Positions 16,035 to 24,912 of a DNA stretch of 35,612 bases are shown here, piece by piece. Each line of letters opens with the position of its first letter. Positions within the stretch are counted from its first letter, which is position 1. Below the pieces are notes generated by a model. That model was not told where the DNA came from and ran no database searches. It saw only the letters and a list, made by a program, of their open reading frames with translations. Source of the stretch: an uncultured Prevotella sp. (lineage in GTDB: Bacteria; Bacteroidota; Bacteroidia; Bacteroidales; Bacteroidaceae); assembly GCA_947072805.1 (NCBI GenBank), contig CAMTJK010000002.1:1-35612 (forward strand). The letters are read 5' to 3'. Made by a program: the position numbers and the translations under genes.

Positions 16035-16084
16035 GGACGGAGGCGCTGTTTAGCGAATGACTCTTAAACAGCGTACCTCCATCC
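16035..16084 (+). promoter_or_regulatory. long hairpin between fusA and rpsJ
   Basis: CGCTGTTTA (16044-16052) pairs with TAAACAGCG (16065-16073) around a 12-nt loop; across a two-base bulge GGAGG (16039-16043) pairs with CCTCC (16076-16080), and after a C/A mismatch GGA pairs with TCC. That is 17 base pairs starting 9 nt after the fusA stop codon. No T-run follows, so it is not a standard terminator; processing, stability or protein binding is more likely. Confidence 0.75.
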
Positions 16085-16119
16085 ATTCAAATACAAACAA
16101 AACAAACAACATCACAATC

Positions 16120-16425
16120 ATGAGTCAGAAAATCAGAATCAAGCTGAAGTCGTACGACCACAAACTCGTAGACAAATCGGCAGAGAAAATTGTTAAGGCA
16201 GTAAAGGCAACAGGCGCAATAATAAGCGGTCCTATTCCATTGCCCACACACAAGCGCATCTACACCGTGAACCGCAGTACCTTCGTAAACAAGAAGGCAC
16301 GTGAGCAGTTCCAGCTCTCAGACTACAAGCGTCTGATAGACATTTACAGCTCGACTGCAAAGACAGTGGACGCGCTGATGAAACTCGAACTCCCCAGCGG
16401 CGTGGAAGTGGAAATCAAAGTGTAG
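16120..16425 (+). CDS. rpsJ: 30S ribosomal protein S10
   Basis: Head protein of the 30S subunit, also the NusE partner of NusB in antitermination; 101 residues. The body [24 protein letters not shown], the loop [17 protein letters not shown] and the end [11 protein letters not shown] are standard. I chose ATG 16120 because family members start [13 protein letters not shown]; the upstream in-frame extension runs through the fusA-rpsJ hairpin. It is the first gene of the S10-type group and is flanked on both sides by structured spacers. Confidence 0.99.
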   Translation: MSQKIRIKLKSYDHKLVDKSAEKIVKAVKATGAIISGPIPLPTHKRIYTVNRSTFVNKKAREQFQLSDYKRLIDIYSSTAKTVDALMKLELPSGVEVEIKV

Positions 16426-16458
16426 AATATCAACGAAAAGAATAAGAAAAAGACATTA

Positions 16459-16506
16459 CGGGTTGGCTACGCAGACGCACCGACAGGGCGGAAACGTATC
16501 AACTCG
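16459..16506 (+). promoter_or_regulatory. nested stem-loop between rpsJ and rplC
   Basis: CGGGTTG (16459-16465) pairs with CAACTCG (16500-16506, one wobble); inside, TACG (16468-16471) pairs with CGTA (16495-16498) and CGC (16476-16478) with GCG (16488-16490). The three helices are in register, separated by small internal loops. It fills the centre of the 121-nt rpsJ-rplC spacer and is not followed by T. A role as an r-protein or antitermination site is inferred. Confidence 0.6.
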
Positions 16507-16546
16507 CAAGTCTGTAAATAACAACAACAATAAACAATAAATTGAA

Positions 16547-17161
16547 ATGCCAGGATTAATTGGAAGAAAAATCGGAATGACATCCGTTTTCAGTGCCGAC
16601 GGTAAGAATGTACCGTGCACTGTTATCGAAGCCGGTCCTTGTGTTGTTACCCAAGTGAAGACCGTCGAAAAAGACGGTTACAAGGCTGTTCAGTTGGCTT
16701 TCGGCGAGGCTAAGGAGAAGAACACTACCAAGCCTATGCTCGGAATCTTCAAGAAGGCCGGTACAACACCAAAGCGCCACTTGGCCGAGTTCAAGTTTGA
16801 AGAGGAATACAACCTCGGTGACACCATCACTGTAGACATCTTCAGCGATGCACAGTTTGTAGACGTGGTGGGCACATCTAAAGGTAAGGGATTTCAGGGT
16901 GTAATGAAGCGCCATGGTTTCGGTGGTGTAGGACAAAGCACTCACGGTCAGGACGACCGCGCACGCAAACCGGGTTCTATCGGTGCCTGCTCTTATCCCG
17001 CAAAAGTATTCAAGGGAATGAGAATGGGTGGCCAAATGGGTGGCGACAGAGTAACAACCCAGAACCTCAAAGTGTTAAAAGTAATACCGGAGCATAACCT
17101 CCTGCTTATTAAGGGTAGTGTTGCTGGTTGCAATGGTTCAACTGTATTAATTGAGAAATAA
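16547..17161 (+). CDS. rplC: 50S ribosomal protein L3
   Basis: Early-assembly 50S protein near the peptidyl transferase centre, 204 residues. It opens [17 protein letters not shown] and carries the extended loop [15 protein letters not shown] followed by [29 protein letters not shown]. In Escherichia coli the equivalent tip reads SIGQNQTPG and holds the glutamine methylated by PrmB; here both glutamines are replaced (ACSYPA), so that modification is not expected. Its TAA stop shares its last base with the ATG of rplD. Confidence 0.99.
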   Translation: MPGLIGRKIGMTSVFSADGKNVPCTVIEAGPCVVTQVKTVEKDGYKAVQLAFGEAKEKNTTKPMLGIFKKAGTTPKRHLAEFKFEEEYNLGDTITVDIFSDAQFVDVVGTSKGKGFQGVMKRHGFGGVGQSTHGQDDRARKPGSIGACSYPAKVFKGMRMGGQMGGDRVTTQNLKVLKVIPEHNLLLIKGSVAGCNGSTVLIEK

Positions 17162-17790
17162 TGGAAATCAACGTATTAAATATCAATGGTCAGGAGACCG
17201 GAAGAAAGGTTGTGCTGAATGATGCCATCTACGGAATTGAACCTAATGACCACGTTCTCTATCTGGACGTAAAACAGTATCTCGCCAACCAGCGTCAGGG
17301 TACACACAAATCAAAGGAAAGAAGCGAGGTTTCCGGTTCTACACGCAAGCTCGGACGCCAGAAGGGTGGCGGCGGCGCACGTCGTGGCGATATAAACTCA
17401 CCGGTACTCGTAGGCGGTGGACGCGTATTCGGTCCGAAACCGCGCGACTATCGTTTCAAGCTCAACAAAAAGGTAAAGGTACTCGCTCGTAAGAGTGCGC
17501 TTTCTTACAAGGCACAAGAAAATGCAATCGTTGTCGTTGAAGACTTCAATATGGAGGCTCCAAAGACAAAAGAATTCGTAAATATTGCAAAAAATCTCAA
17601 AGTAGACAGCAAGAAAGCACTGTTTGTTTTGCCGGAAGCAAATAAAAACGTATATTTGTCGGCTCGTAACTTGCAGCAGTCTGAAGTTATGCTCGCATCA
17701 TGCATCAATGCCTACAAGGTTCTGAATGCAGATGTGCTCGTAATTACCGAGGGCTCGCTGAAGACTATCGATGGTATCTTAACAAAATAA
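17161..17790 (+). CDS. rplD: 50S ribosomal protein L4
   Basis: 50S assembly protein whose loop lines the exit tunnel, 209 residues. The tunnel loop is recognisable as [23 protein letters not shown] followed by [12 protein letters not shown]. The start overlaps the rplC stop by one base, so translation is probably coupled. In Escherichia coli L4 represses the S10 operon through the leader; here the structured spacers around rpsJ would be the places to look for an equivalent. Confidence 0.99.
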   Translation: MEINVLNINGQETGRKVVLNDAIYGIEPNDHVLYLDVKQYLANQRQGTHKSKERSEVSGSTRKLGRQKGGGGARRGDINSPVLVGGGRVFGPKPRDYRFKLNKKVKVLARKSALSYKAQENAIVVVEDFNMEAPKTKEFVNIAKNLKVDSKKALFVLPEANKNVYLSARNLQQSEVMLASCINAYKVLNADVLVITEGSLKTIDGILTK

Positions 17791-17795
17791 AGGAG
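17791..17795 (+). promoter_or_regulatory. Shine-Dalgarno-like AGGAG before rplW
   Basis: AGGAG ends 10 bases before the rplW ATG at 17806. Most genes here have A-rich leaders without such a motif. Confidence 0.55.
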
Positions 17796-17805
17796 ACAAA
17801 GAGTT

Positions 17806-18162
17806 ATGACATTCATAATAAAACCTTTGGTCACTGAGAAGATGACCAAGATAACAGACAAGACTTCTCAAGACAGAACCTACAGGGTGAAGTCGAAGAA
17901 GGGCGAGGAGAGAACCAAAAAGGCTACTCCCGTTTACGGCTTTATTGTAAAGCCCGAGGCAAACAAGCTCGAGATAAAGAAGGAAATCGAAGGTCTGTAT
18001 AATGTTACGGTTACAGATGTGAACACCATTCGCTATGCCGGAAAGCGTTCCGCACGCTACACAAGGGCAGGTCTCGTGAAGGGACAGAAGAATGCGTTCA
18101 AGAAAGCACTCGTCACTCTGAAAGAGGGCGACACTATTGATTTTTACAGCAATATACAATAA
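17806..18162 (+). CDS. rplW: 50S ribosomal protein L23 with an internal insertion
   Basis: Exit-site protein of the 50S subunit where trigger factor, SRP and the translocon dock, 118 residues. It opens MTFIIKPLVTEKMTKIT and the conserved second half (GFIVKPEANKLEIKKEIEGLYNVTV, NAFKKALVTLKEGDTIDFYSNI) is standard. Compared with the usual ~96-100 residues it has about 20 extra residues (roughly 20-41, TSQDRTYRVKSKKGEERTKK), highly charged, just after the conserved TEK segment that in Escherichia coli carries the trigger-factor docking glutamate. The insertion is in frame and bounded by normal sequence, so it looks genuine. Confidence 0.98.
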   Translation: MTFIIKPLVTEKMTKITDKTSQDRTYRVKSKKGEERTKKATPVYGFIVKPEANKLEIKKEIEGLYNVTVTDVNTIRYAGKRSARYTRAGLVKGQKNAFKKALVTLKEGDTIDFYSNIQ

Positions 18163-18168
18163 TAAAAA

Positions 18169-18993
18169 ATGGCAGTACGTAAGTTTAAACCGGTAACTCC
18201 GGGACAAAGACACAAGGTTATTGGCACGTTCGAGGAAATTACTGCATCCGTGCCAGAAAAATCTCTCGTTTACGGTAAACGTTCTACCGGCGGTCGAAAC
18301 AACACCGGTAAGATGACAGTCCGCTACAGAGGCGGCGGCCACAAGAGAAAGTACCGTCTCATCGACTTCAAGCGAGAGAAGGATGGTGTACCGGCAGTAG
18401 TGAAAACTATTGAATACGATCCGAACCGCTCGGCTCGTATCGCTTTGTTGTTCTACGCCGATGGTGAAAAACGTTATATTATTGCTCCCAATGGATTGCA
18501 AGTAGGTGCAACCGTTATGTCGGGCGCGGAGGCAGTGCCGGAGATCGGTAACTCACTCCCCTTGGCTAACATCCCCGTAGGTACCGTAATTCACAACATC
18601 GAATTACGTCCGGGACAGGGTGCACTGCTCGTCCGTTCGGCTGGCAATTTCGCTCAGTTGACTTCTCGCGAAGGTTCTTATTGCGTTATCAAGCTTCCTT
18701 CAGGCGAGACACGCAAGATTCTCAGTGCTTGTAAAGCTACAGTAGGTAGTGTAGGCAACTCTGACCACGCCCTTGAGCAGTCTGGTAAGGCCGGTCGCTC
18801 ACGCTGGCTGGGACGTCGTCCACACAACCGTGGTGTTGTCATGAACCCGCACGATCACCCGATGGGTGGTGGTGAAGGACGTCAGTCTGGAGGACACCCG
18901 CGCTCACGCAAGGGCTTGTACGCTAAGGGACTTAAGACACGCGCACCGAAGAAGCTTTCTAACAAGTATATTATTGAAAGAGCAAGTAAGTAA
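18169..18993 (+). CDS. rplB: 50S ribosomal protein L2
   Basis: Core 50S protein needed for subunit association and peptidyl transfer, 274 residues. Typical motifs: [39 protein letters not shown] and the functional loop [13 protein letters not shown] (226-238) with the conserved histidine region. The basic C-terminus is [24 protein letters not shown]. It follows rplW by only six bases. Confidence 0.99.
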   Translation: MAVRKFKPVTPGQRHKVIGTFEEITASVPEKSLVYGKRSTGGRNNTGKMTVRYRGGGHKRKYRLIDFKREKDGVPAVVKTIEYDPNRSARIALLFYADGEKRYIIAPNGLQVGATVMSGAEAVPEIGNSLPLANIPVGTVIHNIELRPGQGALLVRSAGNFAQLTSREGSYCVIKLPSGETRKILSACKATVGSVGNSDHALEQSGKAGRSRWLGRRPHNRGVVMNPHDHPMGGGEGRQSGGHPRSRKGLYAKGLKTRAPKKLSNKYIIERASK

Positions 18994-19015
18994 TCAAGTT
19001 AACTAAGTGTAAATT

Positions 19016-19282
19016 ATGAGTCGTTCATTAAAAAAAGGTCCATATATCAACGTTTCGCTCGAGAAGAAAATTCTCGCTATGAATGAAAGCGGAAAGAAAA
19101 ACGTTGTAAAGACTTGGGCGAGAGCTTCAATGATTTCCCCGGACTTCGTGGGACATACAGTTGCAGTTCATAACGGAAACAAATTTATTCCTGTTTACAT
19201 TACCGAGAACATGGTAGGACACAAGCTCGGAGAATTCTCTCCCACACGCCGTTTCGGTGGCCATGCAGGTAACAAGAAGTAG
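19016..19282 (+). CDS. rpsS: 30S ribosomal protein S19
   Basis: 30S head protein that pairs with S13 near the A site, 88 residues. [10 protein letters not shown] at the start, [46 protein letters not shown]-type core and a short basic tail (GGHAGNKK) are all family-typical. It lies 22 nt after rplB and 36 nt before rplV. Confidence 0.99.
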   Translation: MSRSLKKGPYINVSLEKKILAMNESGKKNVVKTWARASMISPDFVGHTVAVHNGNKFIPVYITENMVGHKLGEFSPTRRFGGHAGNKK

Positions 19283-19318
19283 TACAGGATATCCACCAGA
19301 AATAAAAAGAATTAAATA

Positions 19319-19723
19319 ATGGGAGCAAGAAAACATATTAAGGCTGAAGAAAGAAAGGCAGCCCTTAAAACACAGTATTTTGCCAAGCTCAAAGGCGTTC
19401 CTTCTTCTCCGCGTAAAATGCGCTATGTCGTAGACATGATTCGCGGCATGGAAGTGGATCGCGCACTCGCAGTGCTCAGATTCTCTAAGAAGGCAGCAGC
19501 CGTTGATGTTAGGAAACTCCTCCTTTCGGCTATCGCTAACTGGGAGGCAAAGAATGACCGCAAGGCAGAGGCTGGTGAACTTTTCATCACCAAGGTCTTT
19601 GTAGATGAAGGTGTCACTCTGAAGCGCATGAGACCTGCTCCGCAGGGACGCGGATACAGAATCCGCAAACGCTCTAACCACGTGACTCTGTTTGTAGATG
19701 CTAAAACTAATGATGATAAATAA
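19319..19723 (+). CDS. rplV: 50S ribosomal protein L22
   Basis: 50S protein whose beta-hairpin reaches into the exit tunnel (the macrolide-resistance region), 134 residues. Conserved: [20 protein letters not shown], the body helix [30 protein letters not shown] and the hairpin [24 protein letters not shown]. Bacterial forms are usually about 110 residues; this one carries a longer N-terminus ([18 protein letters not shown]), which I recall as common in Bacteroidetes. Confidence 0.99.
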   Translation: MGARKHIKAEERKAALKTQYFAKLKGVPSSPRKMRYVVDMIRGMEVDRALAVLRFSKKAAAVDVRKLLLSAIANWEAKNDRKAEAGELFITKVFVDEGVTLKRMRPAPQGRGYRIRKRSNHVTLFVDAKTNDDK

Positions 19724-19731
19724 ATAACAGA

Positions 19732-20454
19732 ATGGGACAGAAAGTAAATCCGATAAGCAACCGTCTTGGTATCGTTAGAGGTTGGGATTCAAATTGGTTT
19801 GGAGGCAAGGACTTCGGAGACAACCTGGTTGAAGACCAGAAAATCCGCAAGTACATCAACGAGCGCCTGGCTAAGGCCAGCATCTCGCGAATTGTCATCG
19901 AACGTACACTGAAACTGGTAACCATTACTATCTGTACGGCTCGTCCGGGATTCGTCATTGGTAAAGGTGGACAAGATGTGGATACCTTGAAGGAAGAACT
20001 GAAGAAGCTCTACGACAAGGAAATACAAATCAATATCTATGAGGTTAAGAAACCGGAACTCGACGCTACAATCGTAGGCAACAACATCGCTCGCCAGGTT
20101 GAAGGCAAAATCGCTTACCGCCGTGCTATAAAGATGGCTATAGCAAACACGATGCGCGCCGGTGCAGAAGGTATCAAAGTTCAAATTACGGGACGTCTGA
20201 ACGGTGCTGAAATGGCACGTAAGGAAATGTATAAGGAAGGTCGTACACCTCTGCATACTTTCCGCGCAGACATCGATTACTGCCAGGCTGAAGCACTCAC
20301 CAAGGTGGGACTGCTCGGTATCAAGGTGTGGATATGCCGTGGAGAAGTTTACGGCAAGCGTGACTTGTCGCCTAACTTCACTCCTGAAAAGGGTAACAAC
20401 CGCGCCAATGGTAGCAACAGCGGCAGAAAATTCCGTAATAAGAAGAGTAAGTAA
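19732..20454 (+). CDS. rpsC: 30S ribosomal protein S3
   Basis: 30S protein lining the mRNA entry channel, with helicase activity together with S4 and S5; 240 residues. It opens [23 protein letters not shown] and has a KH domain with the loop [21 protein letters not shown]. The C-terminal half contains [32 protein letters not shown], and the tail is polar and basic ([18 protein letters not shown]). Spacing to rplV is eight bases. Confidence 0.99.
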   Translation: MGQKVNPISNRLGIVRGWDSNWFGGKDFGDNLVEDQKIRKYINERLAKASISRIVIERTLKLVTITICTARPGFVIGKGGQDVDTLKEELKKLYDKEIQINIYEVKKPELDATIVGNNIARQVEGKIAYRRAIKMAIANTMRAGAEGIKVQITGRLNGAEMARKEMYKEGRTPLHTFRADIDYCQAEALTKVGLLGIKVWICRGEVYGKRDLSPNFTPEKGNNRANGSNSGRKFRNKKSK

Positions 20455-20478
20455 ACCGTTTAAAGAAAAGAAGCTATC

Positions 20479-20907
20479 ATGTTACAACCTAAGAGAGTAA
20501 AATATAGAAGACCTCAAGATGGACGTGGCAATAAAGGCAACGCCCACAGAGGTACGCAACTGGCATTCGGCTCTTTCGGAATAAAGACGCTTGAGGCAAA
20601 ATGGCTCGACAGCCGTCAGATTGAAGCAGCCCGTGTGGCAGTGAACCGTTATATGCAGCGTGAAGGACAGGTCTGGATACGCATTTTCCCGGACAAACCT
20701 ATCACACGCAAGCCTGCAGACGTACGTATGGGTAAAGGTAAAGGTGACCCCGCAGGATGGGTGGCACCGGTAACACCTGGACGTATCCTTTTTGAGGTGG
20801 AAGGCGTTTCGTTTGACATTGCAAAGGAGGCTCTGCGTCTCGCTGCACAGAAACTGCCCGTGAAGACTAAGTTTGTTGTAAGACGTGATTACGATAAAAA
20901 CGCTTGA
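20479..20907 (+). CDS. rplP: 50S ribosomal protein L16
   Basis: 50S protein that organises the A-tRNA site, 142 residues. Motifs: [16 protein letters not shown] at the start, [47 protein letters not shown] with the arginine next to MGKGKG that is hydroxylated in Escherichia coli, and [13 protein letters not shown] near the end. Only two bases separate its TGA from the rpmC ATG. Confidence 0.99.
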   Translation: MLQPKRVKYRRPQDGRGNKGNAHRGTQLAFGSFGIKTLEAKWLDSRQIEAARVAVNRYMQREGQVWIRIFPDKPITRKPADVRMGKGKGDPAGWVAPVTPGRILFEVEGVSFDIAKEALRLAAQKLPVKTKFVVRRDYDKNA

Positions 20908-20909
20908 TT

Positions 20910-21104
20910 ATGAAGATTAAAGAAGTAAGAGAACTCGATACCAAGGATTTGGCAGAGAGAATAGAGGCAGAGGTTGCCAAGTACAACCAAATGAAGTTGA
21001 ACCATACAATCACTCCTCTTGAGAATCCATCAGAGATTAAGAGCGTACGTCGTAACATCGCACGAATGAAAACTGTGCTCCGTCAGAGAGAACTTAACAA
21101 ATAA
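20910..21104 (+). CDS. rpmC: 50S ribosomal protein L29
   Basis: Small helical 50S protein beside the exit site that contacts L23, 64 residues. The sequence [24 protein letters not shown] and the end [22 protein letters not shown] are typical. I chose ATG 20910; the TTG two codons upstream overlaps the rplP stop codon and is less likely. The rpsQ ATG follows two bases after its stop. Confidence 0.98.
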   Translation: MKIKEVRELDTKDLAERIEAEVAKYNQMKLNHTITPLENPSEIKSVRRNIARMKTVLRQRELNK

Positions 21105-21106
21105 TA

Positions 21107-21373
21107 ATGGTCCAGATGGAAACAAGAAATTTAAGAAAGACAAGACAGGGTGTTGTTATCAGCAACAAAATGGATAAAACCATTGTTATTGCCTCTAAGT
21201 TCAAGGAGATGCACCCGATTTATGGTAAGTTCGTCCAGAAGACGAAGAAGTACCATGCTCATGATGAGAAGAATGAAGCTAACATAGGTGACACAGTGCT
21301 CATTATGGAAACCCGTCCTTTGAGTAAGACAAAGAGATGGAGATTAGTTCAAATTGTTGAAAAAGCTAAGTAA
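21107..21373 (+). CDS. rpsQ: 30S ribosomal protein S17
   Basis: Primary 16S rRNA-binding OB-fold protein, 88 residues from this start. Core motifs: [64 protein letters not shown]. The family start in Bacteroides is, from memory, MEARNLRK, so the real start may be the second ATG at 21116 (METRNLRK, 85 residues). The difference is three residues and does not alter the fold. Confidence 0.97.
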   Translation: MVQMETRNLRKTRQGVVISNKMDKTIVIASKFKEMHPIYGKFVQKTKKYHAHDEKNEANIGDTVLIMETRPLSKTKRWRLVQIVEKAK

Positions 21374-21375
21374 TT

Positions 21376-21741
21376 ATGATACAAGCAGAATCAAGACTTA
21401 CAGTGTGTGATAACAGCGGTGCACGCGAAGCTCTGTGCATTCGTGTACTGGGTGGAACCCGCCGCCGTTATGCAAGTGTTGGTGACGTGATTGTCGTTGC
21501 TGTCAAGAACGTTATCCCATCAAGTGATTTGAAAAAGGGTGCAGTATCGAAGGCTTTGATTGTTCGCACAAAGAAAGAAATTCGTCGTCCGGACGGCTCA
21601 TATATCCGTTTCGATGATAACGCTTGTGTACTGCTTAACAATGCAGGAGAACTGCGTGGCAGCCGCATCTTCGGTCCCGTGGCTCGCGAACTGCGTGCAG
21701 TCAACATGAAAGTCGTTTCTTTGGCGCCTGAGGTTCTTTAA
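21376..21741 (+). CDS. rplN: 50S ribosomal protein L14
   Basis: 50S interface protein forming bridges with the 30S and the binding site of the RsfS silencing factor, 121 residues. It opens [27 protein letters not shown] and ends [22 protein letters not shown], with the usual [24 protein letters not shown] core. It begins two bases after the rpsQ stop codon. Confidence 0.99.
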   Translation: MIQAESRLTVCDNSGAREALCIRVLGGTRRRYASVGDVIVVAVKNVIPSSDLKKGAVSKALIVRTKKEIRRPDGSYIRFDDNACVLLNNAGELRGSRIFGPVARELRAVNMKVVSLAPEVL

Positions 21742-21760
21742 CATTTAATAAAGACAAGAA

Positions 21761-22108
21761 ATGAGTAAGTTTAAAATAAAGAAAGACGATATGGTGCTCG
21801 TCCTCGCAGGAAACAGCAAGGATAGAAAAAACCAAAATGGCAAGTATCCGGCTCCGCACAAGGTGCTGAAAGTACTTGTTGATAAAGAGCGTGCCATCGT
21901 TGAGGGCGTTAATATGGTTTCAAAGAGCACCAAGCCTTCAGCAAAGAATCCGCAAGGCGGAATCATCAAGCAGGAGGCTCCGATACACATATCCAATCTT
22001 AGTCTCGTTGATCCGAAAACAGGTGAGCCTACTCGCGTAGCTATCAAGAGAACGGAAGACGGAAAGAAAGTTCGTATCGCTAAAAAATCAGGGGAGGAAA
22101 TTAAGTAA
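21761..22108 (+). CDS. rplX: 50S ribosomal protein L24
   Basis: Assembly-initiator protein of the 50S, 115 residues, with a KOW motif near the start ([23 protein letters not shown]). The next segment [35 protein letters not shown] is typical. The C-terminus is charged. Its TAA overlaps the rplE ATG by one base (TAATG), as between rplC and rplD. Confidence 0.99.
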   Translation: MSKFKIKKDDMVLVLAGNSKDRKNQNGKYPAPHKVLKVLVDKERAIVEGVNMVSKSTKPSAKNPQGGIIKQEAPIHISNLSLVDPKTGEPTRVAIKRTEDGKKVRIAKKSGEEIK

Positions 22109-22662
22109 TGAATACAGCACAACTCAAGAAAACCTATAAGGAGCAGATCGCTCCAGAATTGGCTAAGCAGTTCAACTACAGTTCTGCTATGCAGGTGCCT
22201 GTTCTGAAGAAGATCGTTATCAACCAGGGCCTCGGTGATGCAACACAGGATAAGAAAATCGTTGATGTAGCTATCAACGAAATATCTGCTATCACAGGTC
22301 AGAAGGCTGTGGCTACATTCTCGAAGAAGGATATCGCTAACTTCAAACTGCGCAAGAAGATGCCTATCGGAGTTATGGTGACTCTGAGACGCGAGCGTAT
22401 GTACGAGTTCCTTGAGAAACTCGTGCGTATCGCACTGCCGCGTATCCGTGACTTCAAGGGTATCGAAAGCAAATTCGACGGACGTGGCAACTATACACTC
22501 GGTATTCAGGAGCAGATTATCTTCCCTGAAATAAATATCGATACCGTAGACCGTATTCAGGGTATGAACATCACTTTCGTTACTTCTGCCCGTACAGACG
22601 AAGAGGGCTATGCTTTGCTGAAAGCATTCGGCCTGCCATTTAAAAACGCTAAAAAGGATTAA
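22108..22662 (+). CDS. rplE: 50S ribosomal protein L5
   Basis: 5S rRNA-binding protein of the central protuberance, 184 residues. Motifs: [89 protein letters not shown], followed by the C-terminal [26 protein letters not shown]. The start overlaps the rplX stop, implying coupled translation. Confidence 0.99.
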   Translation: MNTAQLKKTYKEQIAPELAKQFNYSSAMQVPVLKKIVINQGLGDATQDKKIVDVAINEISAITGQKAVATFSKKDIANFKLRKKMPIGVMVTLRRERMYEFLEKLVRIALPRIRDFKGIESKFDGRGNYTLGIQEQIIFPEINIDTVDRIQGMNITFVTSARTDEEGYALLKAFGLPFKNAKKD

Positions 22663-22667
22663 TAGAT

Positions 22668-22970
22668 ATGGCAAAGGAATCAATGAAAGCTCGCGAGGTG
22701 AAGCGTGCCAAACTCGTAGCTCGTTTCGCTGAAAAACGCGCAGCATTGAAAAAGATTATAGCAACTACCGAGGACCCTGCAGAGGCTTACGAGGCTGCTC
22801 GCAAGCTGCAGAGCATACCGAAAAATGCTAATCCTATCCGCTTGCATAACCGTTGTAAGATAACCGGACGTCCGAAAGGATATATGAGACAGTTCGGACT
22901 CTCACGTATACAGTTCCGCGAGATGGCTTCAAGCGGACTGATACCAGGTGTAAAGAAAGCAAGTTGGTAA
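22668..22970 (+). CDS. rpsN: 30S ribosomal protein S14, zinc-free form
   Basis: 30S head protein, 100 residues, the long form that lacks the CxxC zinc pairs of the short form. It contains one cysteine, in [27 protein letters not shown]; the end is [11 protein letters not shown]. It lies five bases after rplE. The 67-nt spacer that follows is longer than its neighbours and has a small hairpin before rpsH. Confidence 0.99.
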   Translation: MAKESMKAREVKRAKLVARFAEKRAALKKIIATTEDPAEAYEAARKLQSIPKNANPIRLHNRCKITGRPKGYMRQFGLSRIQFREMASSGLIPGVKKASW

Positions 22971-23001
22971 AAGACTGAGCAAAAAACTTTTTTTAATATT
23001 G

Positions 23002-23016
23002 TCGGGGTAGTCCCGA
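23002..23016 (+). promoter_or_regulatory. small hairpin upstream of rpsH
   Basis: TCGGG (23002-23006), a GTAGT loop and CCCGA (23012-23016), 21 nt before the rpsH start in a spacer that is otherwise AT-rich. In Escherichia coli S8 regulates the spc operon by binding near rplE; this hairpin does not obviously resemble that site. A regulatory role is only a possibility. Confidence 0.35.
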
Positions 23017-23037
23017 TTAATTAAACATTTATATTTT

Positions 23038-23433
23038 ATGACAGATCCAATAGCAGATTATCTGACGAGGTTGAGAAACGCAATCATGGCTCATCACCGT
23101 GTTGTTGAAGTACCAGCTTCAAACTTGAAGAAGGAAATCACTAAGATCCTCTTCGAGAAAGGATACATCCTCAACTACAAATTTGTAGAGGATGGTCCGC
23201 AGGGTACAATTAAGGTCGCTCTTAAATATGACCCTGCCACAAAGGCTAACGCAATCAAATGCCTGAAAAGAGTCTCAACACCAGGACTTCGCAAGTATAC
23301 TGGTTACAAGGACATGCCGAGAGTAATTAACGGATTAGGTATTGCAATCTTATCTACATCCAAAGGTGTAATGACAGACAAAGAGGCTTCTGCACTTAAA
23401 ATAGGTGGTGAGGTGCTTTGCTATGTATATTAA
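23038..23433 (+). CDS. rpsH: 30S ribosomal protein S8
   Basis: Central-domain 16S binder and classical spc-operon repressor in enterobacteria, 131 residues. It opens MTDPIADYLTRLRNAIMAHHRVVEVPASNLKKEI and ends with STSKGVMTDKEASALKIGGEVLCYVY, both typical. From this gene on, codon use is noticeably more A/T-ending than in fusA. Confidence 0.99.
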   Translation: MTDPIADYLTRLRNAIMAHHRVVEVPASNLKKEITKILFEKGYILNYKFVEDGPQGTIKVALKYDPATKANAIKCLKRVSTPGLRKYTGYKDMPRVINGLGIAILSTSKGVMTDKEASALKIGGEVLCYVY

Positions 23434-23435
23434 TT

Positions 23436-23440
23436 GGAGG
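23436..23440 (+). promoter_or_regulatory. Shine-Dalgarno motif GGAGG before rplF
   Basis: A perfect GGAGG ends eight bases before the rplF ATG at 23449, the ideal spacing. Bacteroidetes ribosomes usually keep the anti-Shine-Dalgarno sequence hidden, so its presence here is unusual. Confidence 0.6.
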
Positions 23441-23448
23441 ACTGAATT

Positions 23449-24018
23449 ATGTCAAGAATAGGTAAATTACCAATTAGTATTCCTGCCGGAGTCACTGTTG
23501 CTCAGAATAACGACGGTGTTGTAACTGTAAAAGGTCCTAAGGGAGAACTCTCGCAGAAAGTGGATTCTTCTATCATCGTCAAGATAGCTGACGGTCATAT
23601 TGTATTCGAGATAGATGAGAACAGCCCTGTTAATTACAAGCAGAAGCAGGCTTTCCACGGTCTTTATCGCGCATTGGTAAACAACATGGTTGTCGGTGTA
23701 AGTGAAGGCTACAAGAAGGTACTCGAGCTTGTCGGCGTTGGTTACCGTGTATCAAATACAGGAAATCTCATCGAGTTTTCACTTGGATATACTCACCCCA
23801 TCTTCATTCAGCTCCCTGCTGAGGTAAAGGTCGAGACTAAGTCAGAAAGAAACCAGAATCCTCTCATTATACTTGAGTCTTGCGACAAAGCATTGCTGGG
23901 TCTTATTTGTGCTAAAATTCGTTCTTTCCGTAAGCCTGAACCGTATAAGGGTAAGGGTGTATTGTTCCAAGGCGAGGTTATCCGCAGAAAGTCTGGTAAG
24001 ACAGCTTCGGCTAAATAA
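23449..24018 (+). CDS. rplF: 50S ribosomal protein L6
   Basis: 50S protein near the factor-binding site, 189 residues, built of two similar alpha/beta domains. Motifs: MSRIGKLPISIPAGV, VTVKGPKGELSQ, GVSEGYKKVLELVGVGYRV, and the C-terminal PEPYKGKGVLFQGEVIRRKSGKTA with the RNA-binding loop. It has an unusual perfect GGAGG just upstream. Confidence 0.99.
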   Translation: MSRIGKLPISIPAGVTVAQNNDGVVTVKGPKGELSQKVDSSIIVKIADGHIVFEIDENSPVNYKQKQAFHGLYRALVNNMVVGVSEGYKKVLELVGVGYRVSNTGNLIEFSLGYTHPIFIQLPAEVKVETKSERNQNPLIILESCDKALLGLICAKIRSFRKPEPYKGKGVLFQGEVIRRKSGKTASAK

Positions 24019-24036
24019 CTTTAACAATTTACGATT

Positions 24037-24381
24037 ATGACAACAAAGAAAGTAGAAAGACGAATAAAGATAAAGTACAGAATTCGTAAGAGTGTGTACG
24101 GTACTGCAGAACGCCCTCGTTTAAGTGTTTTCCGCAGCAACAAGCAGATTTATGCCCAAATTATCAATGACGACGAGGGAAAAACCCTCACAGCTGCTTC
24201 TTCTCTCGGTCTTGAGGCTATGCCCAAAATAGAGCAGGCAGAAAAAGTAGGTGAACTCGTTGCAAAGAAAGCTTTGGAGGCTGGTATATCTTCTGTGGTA
24301 TTCGATCGTAACGGATACCTTTATCATGGCCGTGTTAAGCAGCTCGCAGAGGCTGCACGTAAGGGTGGACTTAAATTTTAA
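24037..24381 (+). CDS. rplR: 50S ribosomal protein L18
   Basis: 5S rRNA-binding protein, 114 residues. Family motifs are [39 protein letters not shown], a central [17 protein letters not shown], and the end [28 protein letters not shown]. It starts 18 nt after rplF and ends six bases before rpsE. Confidence 0.99.
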   Translation: MTTKKVERRIKIKYRIRKSVYGTAERPRLSVFRSNKQIYAQIINDDEGKTLTAASSLGLEAMPKIEQAEKVGELVAKKALEAGISSVVFDRNGYLYHGRVKQLAEAARKGGLKF

Positions 24382-24387
24382 ACGATT

Positions 24388-24900
24388 ATGGCAATGAATA
24401 AAGTTAAAATAAATAGTGACGTTGAGTTAAAAGACAGATTGGTTGCTATAAACCGTGTTACGAAGGTAACAAAGGGAGGTCGCACTTTTACGTTCGCAGC
24501 AATAGTTGTTGTCGGTGATGGCAACGGTATTATTGGCTGGGGACTTGGTAAAGCTGGTGAAGTTACAGCCGCTATTGCCAAAGGTGTAGAAGCAGCAAAA
24601 AAGAATCTCGTTAAGGTGCCTGTATTGAAAGGTACAATACCTCATGAAATGGAAGCTCGCTTTGGTGGAGCACAGGTATTCATGCGCCCTGCTGCAGCCG
24701 GTACCGGTCTAGTAGCCGGTGGTGCTATGCGTGCTGTACTTGACAGCGTAGGCATAACGGATGTGCTGGCAAAGTCAAAGGGCTCTTCTAACCCCCATAA
24801 CTTGGTTAAAGCTACAATTCTTGCACTTAGCCAGTTGAGAGATGCCTATACAATTGCAGGTACTCGTGGTATCAGTATGGACAAAGTTTTTAGAGGATAA
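24388..24900 (+). CDS. rpsE: 30S ribosomal protein S5
   Basis: 30S protein at the mRNA entry channel involved in decoding fidelity (spectinomycin-resistance region), 170 residues. It has the double-stranded-RNA-binding-like core [43 protein letters not shown] and the second motif [43 protein letters not shown]. An alternative start lies two codons in (ATG 24394). The perfect GGAGG for rpmD begins immediately after its stop codon. Confidence 0.99.
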   Translation: MAMNKVKINSDVELKDRLVAINRVTKVTKGGRTFTFAAIVVVGDGNGIIGWGLGKAGEVTAAIAKGVEAAKKNLVKVPVLKGTIPHEMEARFGGAQVFMRPAAAGTGLVAGGAMRAVLDSVGITDVLAKSKGSSNPHNLVKATILALSQLRDAYTIAGTRGISMDKVFRG

Positions 24901-24905
24901 GGAGG
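24901..24905 (+). promoter_or_regulatory. Shine-Dalgarno motif GGAGG before rpmD
   Basis: Perfect GGAGG seven bases before the rpmD ATG at 24913, directly after the rpsE stop. It supports ATG 24913 over the nearby TTG at 24907. Confidence 0.6.
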
Positions 24906-24912
24906 TTTGAAT

